Source of the DNA: Papio anubis
Lineage: Eukaryota > Chordata > Mammalia > Primates > Cercopithecidae
Reading direction: 5' to 3'
NCBI RefSeq assembly: GCF_008728515.1
Contig: NC_044977.1
Span: forward strand, 186,733,987 to 186,797,986
Length of the DNA: 64,000 nucleotides
In this document: positions 12,999-24,073 of the stretch, in pieces
Position numbering within the stretch: position 1 is the stretch's first letter
Layout: the number at the start of each line of letters is the position of its first letter
Program-made: the position numbers and the translations under genes
Notes under the pieces: generated by a model
What the model was told of the DNA's origin: nothing
The model's input: only the letters and a program-made list of their open reading frames with translations
Databases searched by the model: none

Positions 12999-13212
12999 AC
13001 AGTTAACATTTGTTGAATGCTTTCTACCTACCAGGCATTATTCTAAGTACTTTACATTTGCTGGCTCATATTATCTTCAAAACAGCACTACAATGTCGAT
13101 GCCAATTTTATCCTAATTTTACTGATGGTAAAATTGAGGCAAAGAGAAGTTAATATACTCAAAAGTCACAAAACAAGTGAGAGAGAGACAGAACTCAGAT
13201 TTAAACTCAAAG
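12999..13212 (-). repeat. MIR SINE
   Basis: Reverse-complement MIR with good coverage: 'catttgttgaatgctttcta', 'ccaggcattattctaag', 'tttacatttgctggctcat', 'actgatggtaaaattgaggc' and a degraded 'acagaactcagatttaaac' end. Confidence 0.8.
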
Positions 13213-13324
13213 TTATAAATTGCAATCATATGCTCTTATTTTAATCGTTTCTACATTAGATGATGTAGTCTATACTAAGGAGAAAAGATTTCAAGAAAAG
13301 GAGAGGAAAATAACAAGGGGCAGT

Positions 13325-13455
13325 GAGATGGAGTGGAGAGAATATTGCACTTGGAGTCAAGACTTTGTATTTCTAATTTTGATATGTATGCCTCCGTTTA
13401 ATTTTTAGTGGACCATTTAATGACTGATTCTCATCTATAAAATGCAAATTGACTG
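13325..13455 (+). repeat. MIR-like fragment
   Basis: Weaker MIR match in the sense orientation ('gcacttggagtcaagact' and 'tctcatctataaaatgc'). A further reverse MIR-like patch may follow at 13485-13640. Confidence 0.45.
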
Positions 13456-15899
13456 CATGCCTTTTGATTTAATACTCTTTGTTTGCCTCATGCCAGACGT
13501 TTCACAAATCACCTTCACATGAATGATCTCATCTAAGCTTGACAGAAATTTTCCAAGAAACTTGAGGTTCAAAATAGTGGAGGCTCCCACCTCCACTGTC
13601 CCACCCACTTTGTTGCACAGATGGTAAGGATCTTCGGACTCCAAAGGCAGTGTCTCTTCCTCCTATATTCTGCTGCCCTATTTTATGTATATAAAAGCAT
13701 TTTTTAAACTGTGAAATAACTTTCACAACTAAAGTGGCATTCAAAGGTGGATTGGTAATGCTTTCAGCAGAAGAAGCCTGCAAAGAAAGAATAATTTTGG
13801 AATTTATTTGGAGGAGCCAGACTAGTTTACATGAAAACCACATGCATTCTTAATTTATTTTGTTTAAATCTCAGAACAAATGCTAAACTGATGGAAGAAT
13901 ATGCTGCTTCTCTGTGCTCCGGCGAATTCCTTATTTTGTAGCATAAAATGATAAATGTTTGAACAGCTGCAATTATAAAGTTAAGAAACCATGCAACACA
14001 AATACAAACACACACACAAGTACACACTTTTTTTCTGTCCAGCCTTGTGGGTTGGAACTGTGCCACAGAAAAGAATCCATGGGTGACAAATTTATTTTCA
14101 TTCATTATGCTGAATCCCTTGCGTGGCATAACTTTCTCTGTGGGAGGTTTACCTCAAGAAGGGCAAAAAAAAAAAAGAAAAAAAGAAAAAATGTGAACAA
14201 ACCAGCTTTCTTGATTTATTGTCTTGGAATAGTTTCTGAGATATTGTTCTCCTTTGGGTACAAGCTAAATATAAGCTAAATATTTTTGCAACAATTGAGG
14301 ATTAATGGGAAAGAGTTGATGGGTGGAGACAGCTTGGCCTTAGTCATTGTACAAATCTTTAGTTTCCATTTTATCTTTGTATACTTAAGCAGCTGAATAG
14401 AAGGAGTTGTTATTTCTTGTTTAACTTATTTTAAGCACATGTGCTCTAAATATATACTATTATGCAGGTGAGCCTGTGTGTCTTTTAACTCATGTGCAGT
14501 CATTGTAAACTCTTTTATTGGTTATATATTTGAAATCTGAGAAGTTGGTTCTTGGTGTTCTGGAAAGTACATGAAAACTTATAGTGGGCTGAACTTCCTT
14601 GTTGTCTGTTGAAAATGAATGAATGGGCCTGAATCTGCTCCTTGCCTATTTACTGAGATATACGTAAATCATACAATATCATGTGAGATGGAATTAAGAG
14701 AATCATAGAATGTCAGATTTGGAAGAGACCTTAGAGCACATTATCACGATTTTATTGGTCAGGGAAACAGAGCCTCTGTGGGTATTATGTGAATACGGGA
14801 TTTAATGTAAAAATTAGACCTCATCCAATATTGTAAGAACTGAAAAAGTGAAGGTCTAGAGGGGAGTTGGAAACACCAAGAAAAGGTCACAAATCATTCA
14901 GCCTTTAGGCACTGGTGTGAGTGGACAAACGGAAGCTTTCATGGAAATCCAAGAAATTTAAGGACTACATAAAATTTGAACAATTGTGCTTTTGATATAT
15001 TGAAATTTCACTATGTATCAGTAACTATGCTAAGCATCACACATCTTGCATGTCTTTTTCTTAGTGATTTTAAAATTATTTTTCAATTATTTATACATAA
15101 ATAAATATGAAAATCTATACATAGAAAAATTGAGTGAGAAACACGAAAGACCCTGTAAGAAAAGCCACATTGTCATCAGAACAAGGATCCTAGTAGAAAA
15201 TAGTTTAGGTAGCGTCTTTAGATCATAGTATATCTTTCAGCTTCCTTTTGAAGTTATAAGAATTTCTTTTGAAGAATTAAATGGGAAAGGTAGTGAATGA
15301 GCCCGGGGAAATAAAGAAAGCTCCACAGTCTGGCATCTGACAGATCTGTAAAATGAGCCAAATACTGGATATCTGGCATGAACATGGTTTCAGAGTGGGA
15401 TGGTTTGATTTGTTTTTTCTTCTGAGCTCACCATGACCAACTTCCAGATCTCAGAAAAATTTCAGTATGGTAGAGTGAATGTCCTCAGCTGACAACAGTG
15501 CCTAGAAGCAAGAGTGGGGACTTCATTAGCATGTGGTCCAAGCTGATAGTAACCTGAGCCAGGTATCCCAGAGCTGAAGGATTCTTAGTAGTAATAGCCA
15601 TTAGCATGTCTGTTTCTTGGGTCACACTGCTTAATCTAACTGGTTGCTGTTTATGTCTATTCAATTGTCATCTGGAATTGCCCTTCAGCATGACCCTGAG
15701 GATTCCGCTTACTTGTCTCCTGTGTTAGATCCCCTAGATCCTGTATTGAAGTGAAACACAAAATCAGAAGCTTTTTGAGCAATGGTTCATGAACCATTTT
15801 GGTTCATTTTGGTTCATTTTGTTGCAAACTAAACTAAAATGTTTTTATTATATTATCAGATTTAATTTTTAATTAGTCTGGATTAAAATTTTAGGTTTT
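13456..15899. other. Intergenic sequence, no gene seen
   Basis: Mostly unique sequence. A patch at 14695-14790 ('aatcatagaatgtcagattt') resembles an old mammalian repeat. An A-rich GAAA tract lies at 14164-14190. Three overlapping frames of about 100 codons at 13529-14279 show no domains and partly translate the A-rich tract. Confidence 0.5.
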
Positions 15900-16579
15900 T
15901 TGTTACTTAGCTTACAATTTTGAAGGCATTGCGCAAGTATTGTTTTTTGAGAACTCCAAAGACACTTTGAATCCCAATCTTATATGTGATACCTAATTTT
16001 ATTTTCTCTTCCCTGGAATGCTGTAAGATTTTTCTCTTTGCATTCTATGTCCTTGTATTTCCTCAGTTTGGATGTGCTTTATTCCACTTATATCAGTTAG
16101 CAGTATATATTTCAGGAAAATTATTCCAACGTATTTTGTAAGTAATTTCCTTTTCTTTCTTTTTTTGTTCTCTTTCTAGAGGTCTTCTCACTTATATGTG
16201 GGACCTCCTGAACTCATTCCGTAATTTTTAATATTTTTTCCCATGTTCTATTTTCTCAACTTGCTGTTCTCTTTTCATCATTTCCTGAACCTGTTTTTTT
16301 GTTTTTTGGTTTTTTTTTCAAATTTTCTATTGAGTTCCTCACCTCTACTCTTACGTGTTTTTGTTCTTTGATTTTGTTACAGCACTTCTTGTTTCATGGC
16401 TGGCTGAAATGTTTTTCTTATTTCTCTGAAGATTAAAATTACAGTTCTACTAAAGTTCTTTCTGTTTTCTGTTCACATAAGCTCTGTTCCTTCTAAGTTG
16501 TTTTTTATTCTGTTTATTTCTGTCTACACCTTTCATATTAGAGGTGACCTTCGGATATTTGTGCATCCTTGGCAGTTGT
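15900..16579 (-). repeat. Probable ancient LINE fragment
   Basis: T-rich sequence whose texture ('tttgcattctatgtccttg', 'tcattccgtaatttttaat', 'tttctattgagttcctcacc') matches reverse-strand old L1/HAL1-like sequence also seen at 56598-58995. Family and boundaries are uncertain. Confidence 0.4.
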
Positions 16580-16586
16580 CATTTCC

Positions 16587-16879
16587 TTTTTTTTTTTTTT
16601 TGAGATAGAGTCTTGCTCTATCACCAGGCTGGAGTGCAGTGGCACGATCTTGCTCACTGCGACCTCTGCCTCCTGGGTTCAAGCGATTCTTTTGCCTCAG
16701 CCTCCTGAGTAGCTGGGACTACAGGCACACGCCACCATGGCCAGATAATGTTTGTATTTTTAGTAGAGAATGGGTTTCACCATGTTGGTCAAGATTGTCT
16801 CGATCTCTTGACCTCGTGATCCTCCCCCCTTGGCCTCCCAAAGTGCTGAGATTACAGGTGTGAGCCACCGCTCCCAACC
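16587..16879 (-). repeat. Alu SINE, AluS-like, with target-site duplication
   Basis: Near full-length reverse Alu with a 5' poly(T) (16587-16601). An 8-bp duplication CATTTCCT flanks it at 16580-16587 and 16880-16887, sharing the T at the poly(T) boundary. The 74-codon plus-strand frame inside it is the usual antisense Alu frame. Confidence 0.95.
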
Positions 16880-16887
16880 CATTTCCT

Positions 16888-17544
16888 CCAATGAATCAGA
16901 TCCAAAAGTGGATTAAATACTCTGAGTGCTTGGCTTGGGTAGCACTTGTTACCTCTAAGGAGACTTGCTTGAATTCTTTATATGATGTTAGTCTTTCTCC
17001 TTAGGCTGGTAAGGTTGAAAGAAAAGTCTCTTCCAATATTGTCCTTGTATATTCGTGTCTTAAAACATCTCTTTAGTGGTTTTAAATATGTGTGTGTGTG
17101 TGTTTAAGGGAGAAGTGTGATAAAAGGGCTTTTAAATTTTTTGGAAACTAGGATGTCCCTATTATCTTACTAAGCCTCACAGCAAATACCGAATGAAGAT
17201 GGGGGGAGGCTAGTGGGAAGTGTTTTCTTTTCCTTGTGGAAATGAGTTTAAAGGGTTTTATGACTTGTCCATATTCTCACAACTGTTGAGTGGATAAATC
17301 AGAATCTGAATGTGCAGAAGGTGGATTTTATAGACACTGACTAAAGATGTGTGCCCTGGGGACAAAATAAAGCCTAGATAATAGCTTCTCTGACAGTTCG
17401 TGAGGATCTGACAGTTTCTGGTCTGTATAAGTGAAGAAGGAATCAATAAAAGAGGTATATCAAATTATATAATCAAATAAGCAATATTACTTGATTATAT
17501 AATTTTGAATAAACATTTTAGTTTAACCAGAGAAGCTTGTTCAA
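16888..17544. other. Intergenic sequence with a perfect AT hairpin
   Basis: No gene. A short GT run is at 17089-17104. A perfect 15-bp inverted repeat lies at 17462-17476 and 17491-17505 with a 14-nt spacer (see findings). Confidence 0.6.
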
Positions 17545-18110
17545 AATCCGTTAGTTCTACTTCCAAAATCAACTTCAAGTCTGTGCATTCCTCTCCAACT
17601 CCACTGCTACCTTTCTAGTCTTCAAATATTCACTAGTAGTCTCTTGGCTTCTCATAATAAACCTCCTACCTGATGATCTCACCTCCATTCTTCATCTCTT
17701 CTTACAAATAATGCATATGGAACTGAGAAGAATCTTTTCTAAAATTTATATCATCCCCTTTCCTTGCTTAAGATGTTTTAAAGTTTTTCTTTAACAGTAA
17801 AAGGTAAAATATAATTCCTCAGCATGGTCCATAAGGCCTGAATAGGCTGATGTTTATCCACTTTTTCAACATCAGCTTTTGCTTCACTCACTGTGCTCCA
17901 ACCATAATGGTTTTATTTCACATTTGAAAAAGTGCTGGGAGATTTCCTACTTTAAGGATTTGCCTTAGGCTATTCTCATTGCCTGGGATGCTCTTCCTAC
18001 TACTGCCAATTGATTGACACTTCATCATCATTCTTCAGAACTCATCTTAAATTCCCTTTTTAAGAGTCTGGCATAATCTACGCCCTCGGTGAATTATATT
18101 CTTTGTTTCT
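17545..18110 (+). repeat. L2 LINE fragment
   Basis: Sense L2 with the recognisable order 'gaatcttttctaaaattta', 'ccttgcttaagatgtttta', 'cagcatggtccataaggcc', 'cactgtgctccaaccataat', 'gcctgggatgctcttcctac' and 'cagaactcatcttaaattcc'. Old, moderately diverged. Confidence 0.8.
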
Positions 18111-18507
18111 TTTAATGTTTCAGATTATCTACATGTAATTGCTAAACTATCCGAAAATAATCTAGAAAATCTGAAAAGTCATTCTTTTCATTGTATGCAT
18201 TTGTACTTTTCCAACCACAATGTCAGAAGCATATTATCAGATGAGAACGTGCTTTTAATTCGTAAAGTAAGGTTTTAAGAAGCCACTTTGTGTGAGATAG
18301 CGAAGTGTGCTGAAACAGCACTGGGGGCTTGGGCTTTGCTGCTAAGTTGAGGAGTCACCATAGCCAAGTTAAATTGCTTCCATGGACTTCATTTCCTCTA
18401 TCTCTGAGGTACACAGACTGGAAGGAGACAATTCCTACAGACCTTTCTGACTTACTATTCCAAAGGTGCTCTATACTAAAACACGGCTTTCAAATGATTT
18501 TCCAATA
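18111..18507. other. Intergenic sequence, no gene seen
   Basis: Short unassigned stretch up to the Tigger1 end. The dinucleotide TA at 18506-18507 is the expected Tigger target site. Confidence 0.5.
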
Positions 18508-19368
18508 CAGGCATACCTTAGATATTAGCAATTCAGTTCCAGATCACTGCAATAAAGTGAATTTTGCAATAAAGTGAGCCAGACAAAAATTTGGGTTTTC
18601 TTGTGCATATGAACGTTATGTTTGTGATATACTATATTCTATTAAGTGTGCAATAGTATTATATCAACAAAACAATGTACATACACCTTAAATAAAAATA
18701 CTCTTGCTAAAAAATGCTAACCATCATCAGGGCCTTCAGCAGGTCCTAATCGTTTTGCTGGTGTAAGATCTTACGTCAATGTTGATGGTTGCTGACTGAT
18801 CAGAGTGGTGGTTGCTGAAGGTTGGGGAAGCTGTGAGGATTTCTTAAAACAAAACAATAATGAAGTTTGTTCCATCAGTTGACTCAAGAACATTCTTGTC
18901 CCAAAAGAAGTCTCTGTAGTGTGTGATGCTGTAAAACTTCTCTCAGAATTGAAGTTAGTCCTCCAAACCCTGCCACTGCTTTATCAACTAGGTTTATGTA
19001 ATATTCTAAATCCTTTGCTGTCATTTCAAAATACTTACAGCATGTCCACCAGAAGTAGATTCCAATTTTAAAAAACAAAACACTTTTTTTGGCTCATTCA
19101 TAAGAAACTCTTCACCCATTCAAGCTCTATCATGAACTTGCAGTAATAGAGTCACATCTTCAGAGTAGATTTAGCATAATTCTTGTGAACCCTAGGATTT
19201 TCAGAATGACGAATGAGATTTGGCTTCAACTTAAAGTCACATCTGCATTAGCCCCTCACAAGAGAGTCAGCCTATTCTTGGAAGCTTTGAAACTAGGAAT
19301 TGACTTCCACTCTTTATGAAAGTTCTAGATGGCATCTTCTCCCCACAGGAGGTTGTTTTAAGTACACT

Positions 19369-19376
19369 AAAAATCT
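19369..19376. repeat. Left target-site duplication of the CCT6A retrocopy
   Basis: AAAAATCT precedes the retrocopy, and AAAATAT (22505-22511) follows its poly(A) remnant. The two differ by one C/A change plus A-tract length. Tigger1 text resumes directly after the right copy. This A-rich site fits L1 endonuclease-driven retroposition. Confidence 0.6.
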
Positions 19377-20308
19377 TCAGAAGACCCGGATGGTGGGAGG
19401 CACTATCCGGATCTTCTGTAGCCTGCGCTGGCCCTGGGATCTCAGCATAGGTCTTTGGCTCTTCCTCCTCTTGAGCAGCCGTGGCTGCCAGGAAGACCCA
19501 GAACCCCAAGGCTGGGGTGGCCCAAGTGCAGGTGGTTTTGGTGCTCAATATCAGTGTGGTGCAGGGGCTACAGGACATACTGAGGACCAACCTGGGATCC
19601 AAGGGCACCATGAGGACGCCTGTTTCTGGTGCTGGACAAATCAAACTTACTAAAGACAGCTATGTGCTGCGTCACAAAATGCAAATTCACAAAGTGCAAA
19701 TGCTATTAAATGTATTCTTAATAGCAAAAGTAGCAACAGCTCAGGATGATATAACTGGTGATGGTATGACTTACAATGTCCTAATAATTAGAGAGCTACT
19801 GAAACAGTCCAACCTTGACATTTCTGAAGGCCTTCATCCCATTATTCAATCACTGAAGGATTTGAGACTCTAAAGGAAAGGGCCCTTCAGTTCTTGGAAC
19901 ATGTCAAAGTAAGCAGAGAGATGCGCACAGAAACATTTAAGAGATGTGACCAGTACATCTCTTCATACTAAAGTTTGTGCTGAACTTGCAGACGTCTTAA
20001 CATAGGCTGTAGTGGACTCCATTTTGGCCATTAAAAAACAAGATGAACCTATTGATCTCATAGAGATGAAAAATAAACCTGAAACTGATACAAGCTTAGA
20101 GGCCTGTTTTGGACCATGGAGCACGGCATCCTGATATGAAGAAAAGGGTGGAAGATGCATACATCCTCAAGTGTAGTGTGTCATTAGAATAAGAAAAAAG
20201 GAAGTAAATTCTGGCCTTTTTATTTACAAGAATGAAGAAGAGAGAGGAAAAAAATCATAAAATCAGAAAGAAAGTTCATTGGACATATAGTTAAAAAATA
20301 ATAGAACT

Positions 20309-20624
20309 GGCCAGGCGCGTTGGCTCATGCCTGTAATCCCAGCACTTTGGGAGGCCGAGGCGGGCGGTTCACGAGGTCAGGAGATCGAGACCATCCTGGC
20401 TAACACGGTGAAACCTTGTCTCTACTTAAAAAAAACCAAAAAAATTAGCAGGGTGTGGTGGCGACGCCTGTGGTCCCAGCTACTCGGGAGGCTAAGGAGG
20501 CTAAGGCAGGAGAATGGTGAGAACCCAGGAGGCAGAGCTTGCAGTGAGCCGAGATCGCGCCACTGCACTCCAGCCTGGGTGAGAGTGAGATTCCGTCTCA
20601 AAAAAAAAAAAAAAAAAAAAAAAA
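20309..20624 (+). repeat. AluY-like SINE inside the CCT6A pseudogene
   Basis: Full-length sense Alu from 'ggccaggcgc' to a 26-bp pure poly(A) (20599-20624). AluY-type bases are present ('cacgaggtcaggagatcgag', 'taacacggtgaaac'). The duplication AATAGAACT lies before it (20300-20308) and after the tail. It interrupts the pseudogene coding region, so it is younger than the retrocopy. Confidence 0.96.
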
Positions 20625-22469
20625 TAGAACTGAAAAGGAAAATCTGCGGTGATTCAGATAAAGGACTTGTTGTTATTACCAAAAGCGAATTGATCTCTTT
20701 TCCTTAGACACTCTTGCAAAAGAAGGTGTAGTAGGTCTGCACAGAGCTAAAAGTAGAAATATGAACCGGCTGACTCTGGCTTGTGGCAGGGTAGCTCTGA
20801 TTTATTTTGATGACCTAAATCCCAACTGCTTGGGACTTGCAGTTCTTGTGCGTGAGTATATATTGAGAGAAGAGAAGTTCACCTTTATTGAGAAATGTAA
20901 CAATCCTCACTCTGTCACATCATTGATCAAAGGATTGAATAAACACACACTCTCTCAAACCACAGATGCCATCAGAGATGGCTTGAGGGCTGTCAGAAGA
21001 GCTATTAATGATGGCTGTGTAGTTCCAGGTGCTGGTGCTGTGGACGTGGCAATGGCAGAGGCCCTAATTAAATATAAGCCCAGTGTAAAGGGCAGTGAAC
21101 AGCTTGGAGTTCAACCATTTACTGATGCATTGCTCGATTATTCCCAAGGTTCTTGCTCAGAATTCTGCTTTTGACCTTCAAGAACATTAGTTGAAATTCA
21201 AGCAGAATATTCAGAATCAGTCTGCTTGTGGATGTGGACCTCAACATAGGTGAACCAATGGTAGCAGCAGAAATAGGAGTATGGGATAACCATTGATTAA
21301 AGAAACAGCTTCTTCACTCCTGCACTGTGATTGCCACCAACCTTCTCTTGGTTGTCGAGATCATGCAAGCTATTAATAGAATGTCCTCTCTGAAAGGTTC
21401 AGTTGAAGCTTTGCTGTATCTGAGTCTTAAAGACTCTGCAAAGTGATCCTGAGGAATATAGCTGTGGAATTTTTGTCCAAGCTTCAAATGGTTTTCAAAG
21501 GAATTTTCTTTTCCCATATGTAAAAAAGGAGAGAACACTGGAACCTAACAGAATTTTGAAGTTCTGAAATTACAATTACAGTATTTTTTAAATTGCACTG
21601 AGGTATGAGCACATAAAGCAGGTCTATGTCTGTCTTTTACCCAGTGAACAGGATGTTTTGCTTTAGCTGCAGTTACATAAAATTCCATGTGAGAAAAGCA
21701 TGTTATCTAGCTTATTATTAAATATTTATTGAAAAACAAATTTTAATGTTTAATAATTTCTTACGAGGATGTTTGTTAAATTATCCAACAGTATCCTATT
21801 GTCATGTATTTAGGTTTAAATAAATTTTGTGCTAATATAAATAACACTTATGTAATTTAAGATTTTGAAAGCGTCCCTGTTAGTATAAATTTCTATTTGC
21901 AACCTTATTGGATCAGTTGGACTTTTCCTGCTTTTGAAATAGCTTTGCTACAATACTCCCCACAAAACATTAAGCTGTAGTAAATGAGAAGAAGAGTAAA
22001 CTAGAGGCAAGGGAGTTGAGAGAGTTGCAAGGGACAAGTGGCAAAAATAGAAGAAGCAGAGGTAAAAGATGATGGAGGGCGTGGTGACTAAGGGCTAAGG
22101 CTATTGGGTGAAATACGAGATTCATAGCTGACCATATTTTCAAGCCTCTGAACTTTTTGCTTGGGCAGCATTATCCATCCCAAACCCTCTAGTGTCATAT
22201 TTTTCTCACCCAAATTACTGTTCTCTCCTACATATTTCCACAAGATTGTTTATGTACAGTTGGTCTATTTCTGTAGTCCTCGAAGATGAAATGTGTGATA
22301 CTATGAACCACACCCATATAAGACAGTGAAGTAATTGATAAATGCTGTGTGTGTTCTGACTGCTCCAGCAACTGGCCATTCTCTGACCTGTTTCCTCCCA
22401 CTTCAGCCTCCCCATTCCCTGAGACATCCCAATATTTGAGGGCTTAGCAGTTATCTTCAGTGAATGTGT

Positions 22470-22475
22470 AATAAA
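22470..22475 (+). promoter_or_regulatory. Fossil AATAAA poly(A) signal of the CCT6A retrocopy
   Basis: The hexamer sits about 18-20 bp upstream of the A-rich remnant (22494-22508), the spacing expected for the parent transcript's cleavage site. It marks the retrocopy as made from a long 3' UTR isoform. Confidence 0.7.
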
Positions 22476-23070
22476 TATTAAGTTAAAACCTCAAAACAAA
22501 AAATAAAATATGTTGCTTAGTATCTAGCCACCTTTATCAGCTATCCTAGCAGATCTTTTGGCTAACTCGCTGCAACTTCTGTGTCAAGCACTTGCTGCCT
22601 CATCTTGTACTTTCGTGTTATGAAAATGACTTCTTTGCTTAAATCTCATGAACCAAACTTTTGCCAGCTTCTGACTTTTCTTCTTTAGCCTCCTCACCTC
22701 AGTGTATAGTATCTTATGGATCATTGTATGGTCTTGCTCTGGATTAGGCTTTGGTTTAAGGGAATGTTGTGACTTGTTTGATCCTCTATCCAGACTTCTC
22801 GAACTTTCTCCATACCAGCAATATAACAGATTTGCTTTTTTATTTGTGTGTTCACTGGAATGGCACTTTTAACAACCTTCAGTAATTTTTCCTTTGCAAT
22901 CATAATTTGGCTAAAGGTTGGAACAAGAGACCTAGCTTTGGGCCTATTTCAGCTTTCAACCTGTCTTCCCCTCACTTAATCCTTTCTATTTTTTGATTGA
23001 AAGTGAGAGGCATGTGACTCTTCCATTCATGTGAACACTTAGAGGCCGTTTTAGGGTTATTATTTGGCTC

Positions 23071-23106
23071 TATTTTATTTTATTTTATTTTATTTATTTA
23101 TTTTTT
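23071..23106. repeat. (TTTTA)n/(TTTA)n tract from Alu tails
   Basis: T-rich pentamer and tetramer units that form the shared poly(A) tails, in reverse, of two minus-strand Alus nested at this spot. Confidence 0.8.
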
Positions 23107-23387
23107 GAGACAGAGTCTCCATCTGTCCCCCAGGCTGGAGTGCAGTGGCCGGATCTCAGCTCACTGCAAGCTCCACCTCCCGGGTTCACGTCATTCTCCT
23201 GCCTCAGCCTCCCAAGTAGCTGGGACTACAGGCCCCCGCCACCGCTCCTGGCTAATTTTTGTATTTTTTTAGTAGAGACGGGGTTTCACGTGTTAGCCAG
23301 GATGGTCTCGATCTCCTGACCTCGTGATCCGCCCGTCTCGGCCTCCCAAAGTGCTGGGATTACAGGCTTGAGCCACCACGCCCGGCC
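23103..23387 (-). repeat. Young AluY with Old World monkey-type variants
   Basis: Full-length reverse AluY with few changes. Bases that I associate with cercopithecoid AluY lineages are present on this strand: 'cagtggccggatctcagctc', 'atccgcccgtctcggcc' and 'acaggcttgagccacc'. It is inserted in the tail of the older Alu at 23388-23665. The lineage call is from memory, not a comparison. Confidence 0.9.
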
Positions 23388-23665
23388 TATTTTATTATTA
23401 ATTTATTTATTTTTGAGGCAGAGTCTCACTCTATCACCCAGGCTGGAGTACAGTGGCACAATCTTGGTTCACTGCAACTTCCGCCTCCCAGGTTCAAGTG
23501 ATTCTCCTGCCTCAGCCTCCTGAGTAGCTGGGACCATACAAAGCTAAGGAAGACACGGTTTTGCCATGTTGGCCAGGCTGCTCTCAGACTCCTGACCTCA
23601 AGTGATCTGCCCGCCTCAACCTCCCAAATTGATGGGATTACAGGCATGAGCCACAGTGCCCGGCC
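23388..23665 (-). repeat. AluS-like SINE with internal deletion
   Basis: Older reverse Alu (body from about 23411) missing part of the region between the two monomers: after 'tgagtagctgggacca' it jumps to a short 'tacaaagctaagg' bridge. TGGCTC occurs at 23065-23070 and at 23666-23671, fitting its target-site duplication in Tigger1. Confidence 0.9.
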
Positions 23666-24073
23666 TGGCTCAATTTTAATATTAGGATGTCTCAGGGAAT
23701 AGGGAGGCTGAAGTGGAAGGAAAGAGGTCAGAGAACGGCCAGTTAGTGGAGCAGTCAAAACACACACAGCATTTATCAGTTACTTCACTGTCTTATATGG
23801 GGGTGGTTCATGGTGCCCCAAAGCAATAACAGCAAAGATTACTGATCACAGATCACCATAATAGATATCATGATTATGAAGAAGTTTGACATATTGCTAG
23901 AGTCACCAATATGTGACACAGAGACAAAAATCTGAGCACTTGCTGTTGGAAGAACGGCGCTGATGCACAGATAGCCTTGTTCCACACAGAGTTGTTACAA
24001 ACTTCCAATTTGTAAAAAACACAGCATCTGCCAAGCACAATAAAGTGAAATGAAATAAAACAAGATGTGCCTC

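Larger units (their letters stand above)
19377..22504 (+). pseudogene. CCT6A: CCT6A processed pseudogene (TCP1 zeta subunit)
   Basis: An intronless, near full-length copy of the mRNA for CCT zeta, a subunit of the cytosolic TRiC chaperonin. The parts are 5' UTR about 19377-19480, former coding region about 19481-21401, 3' UTR to about 22493, AATAAA at 22470-22475 and a decayed poly(A). Recognisable protein pieces include GLQDILRTNLG, AKVATAQDDITGDG, ADVLT-type, FTFIEKCNNP and VVPGAGAVDVAMAEAL. It is disabled: the start ATG is GTG (19481), frameshifts lead to a stop at 19871-19873, about 15 bp is missing near 20059, an AluY sits at 20309-20624, a frameshift follows 'DALL' near 21133, and the normal stop is TCA (21399-21401). 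An imperfect 15-bp tandem duplication is at 19673-19702. It resembles CCT6A rather than CCT6B by recall. It has the usual marks of L1-mediated retroposition and no promoter of its own that I can see. Confidence 0.95.
18508..24073 (-). mobile_element. Tigger1 (pogo-type) DNA transposon, disrupted
   Basis: The element starts with the Tigger terminal repeat 'caggcatacct' after TA and ends in a degraded mirror of it near 24073. Between them the sequence follows Tigger1 collinearly. Transposase runs on the minus strand: residues resembling the pogo transposase are readable in frames at 18884-19078 (KDLEYYINLVDKA) and 22721-22903 (VWIEDQTSHNIPLNQSLIQSK). An internal stretch of Tigger1 is missing near 19163. 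The element is split by a CCT6A retrocopy (19377-22504) and by two Alus (23071-23665). It is dead: many stops, deletions and insertions. Confidence 0.92.

Noticed and set aside
13529..14279. Three frames of about 100 codons on both strands
   Set aside because: They overlap one another and partly translate CA- and A-rich tracts; no domain.
20327..20707. 126-codon frame overlapping the pseudogene
   Set aside because: It is the sense reading of the AluY and runs into pseudogene sequence; not a gene.
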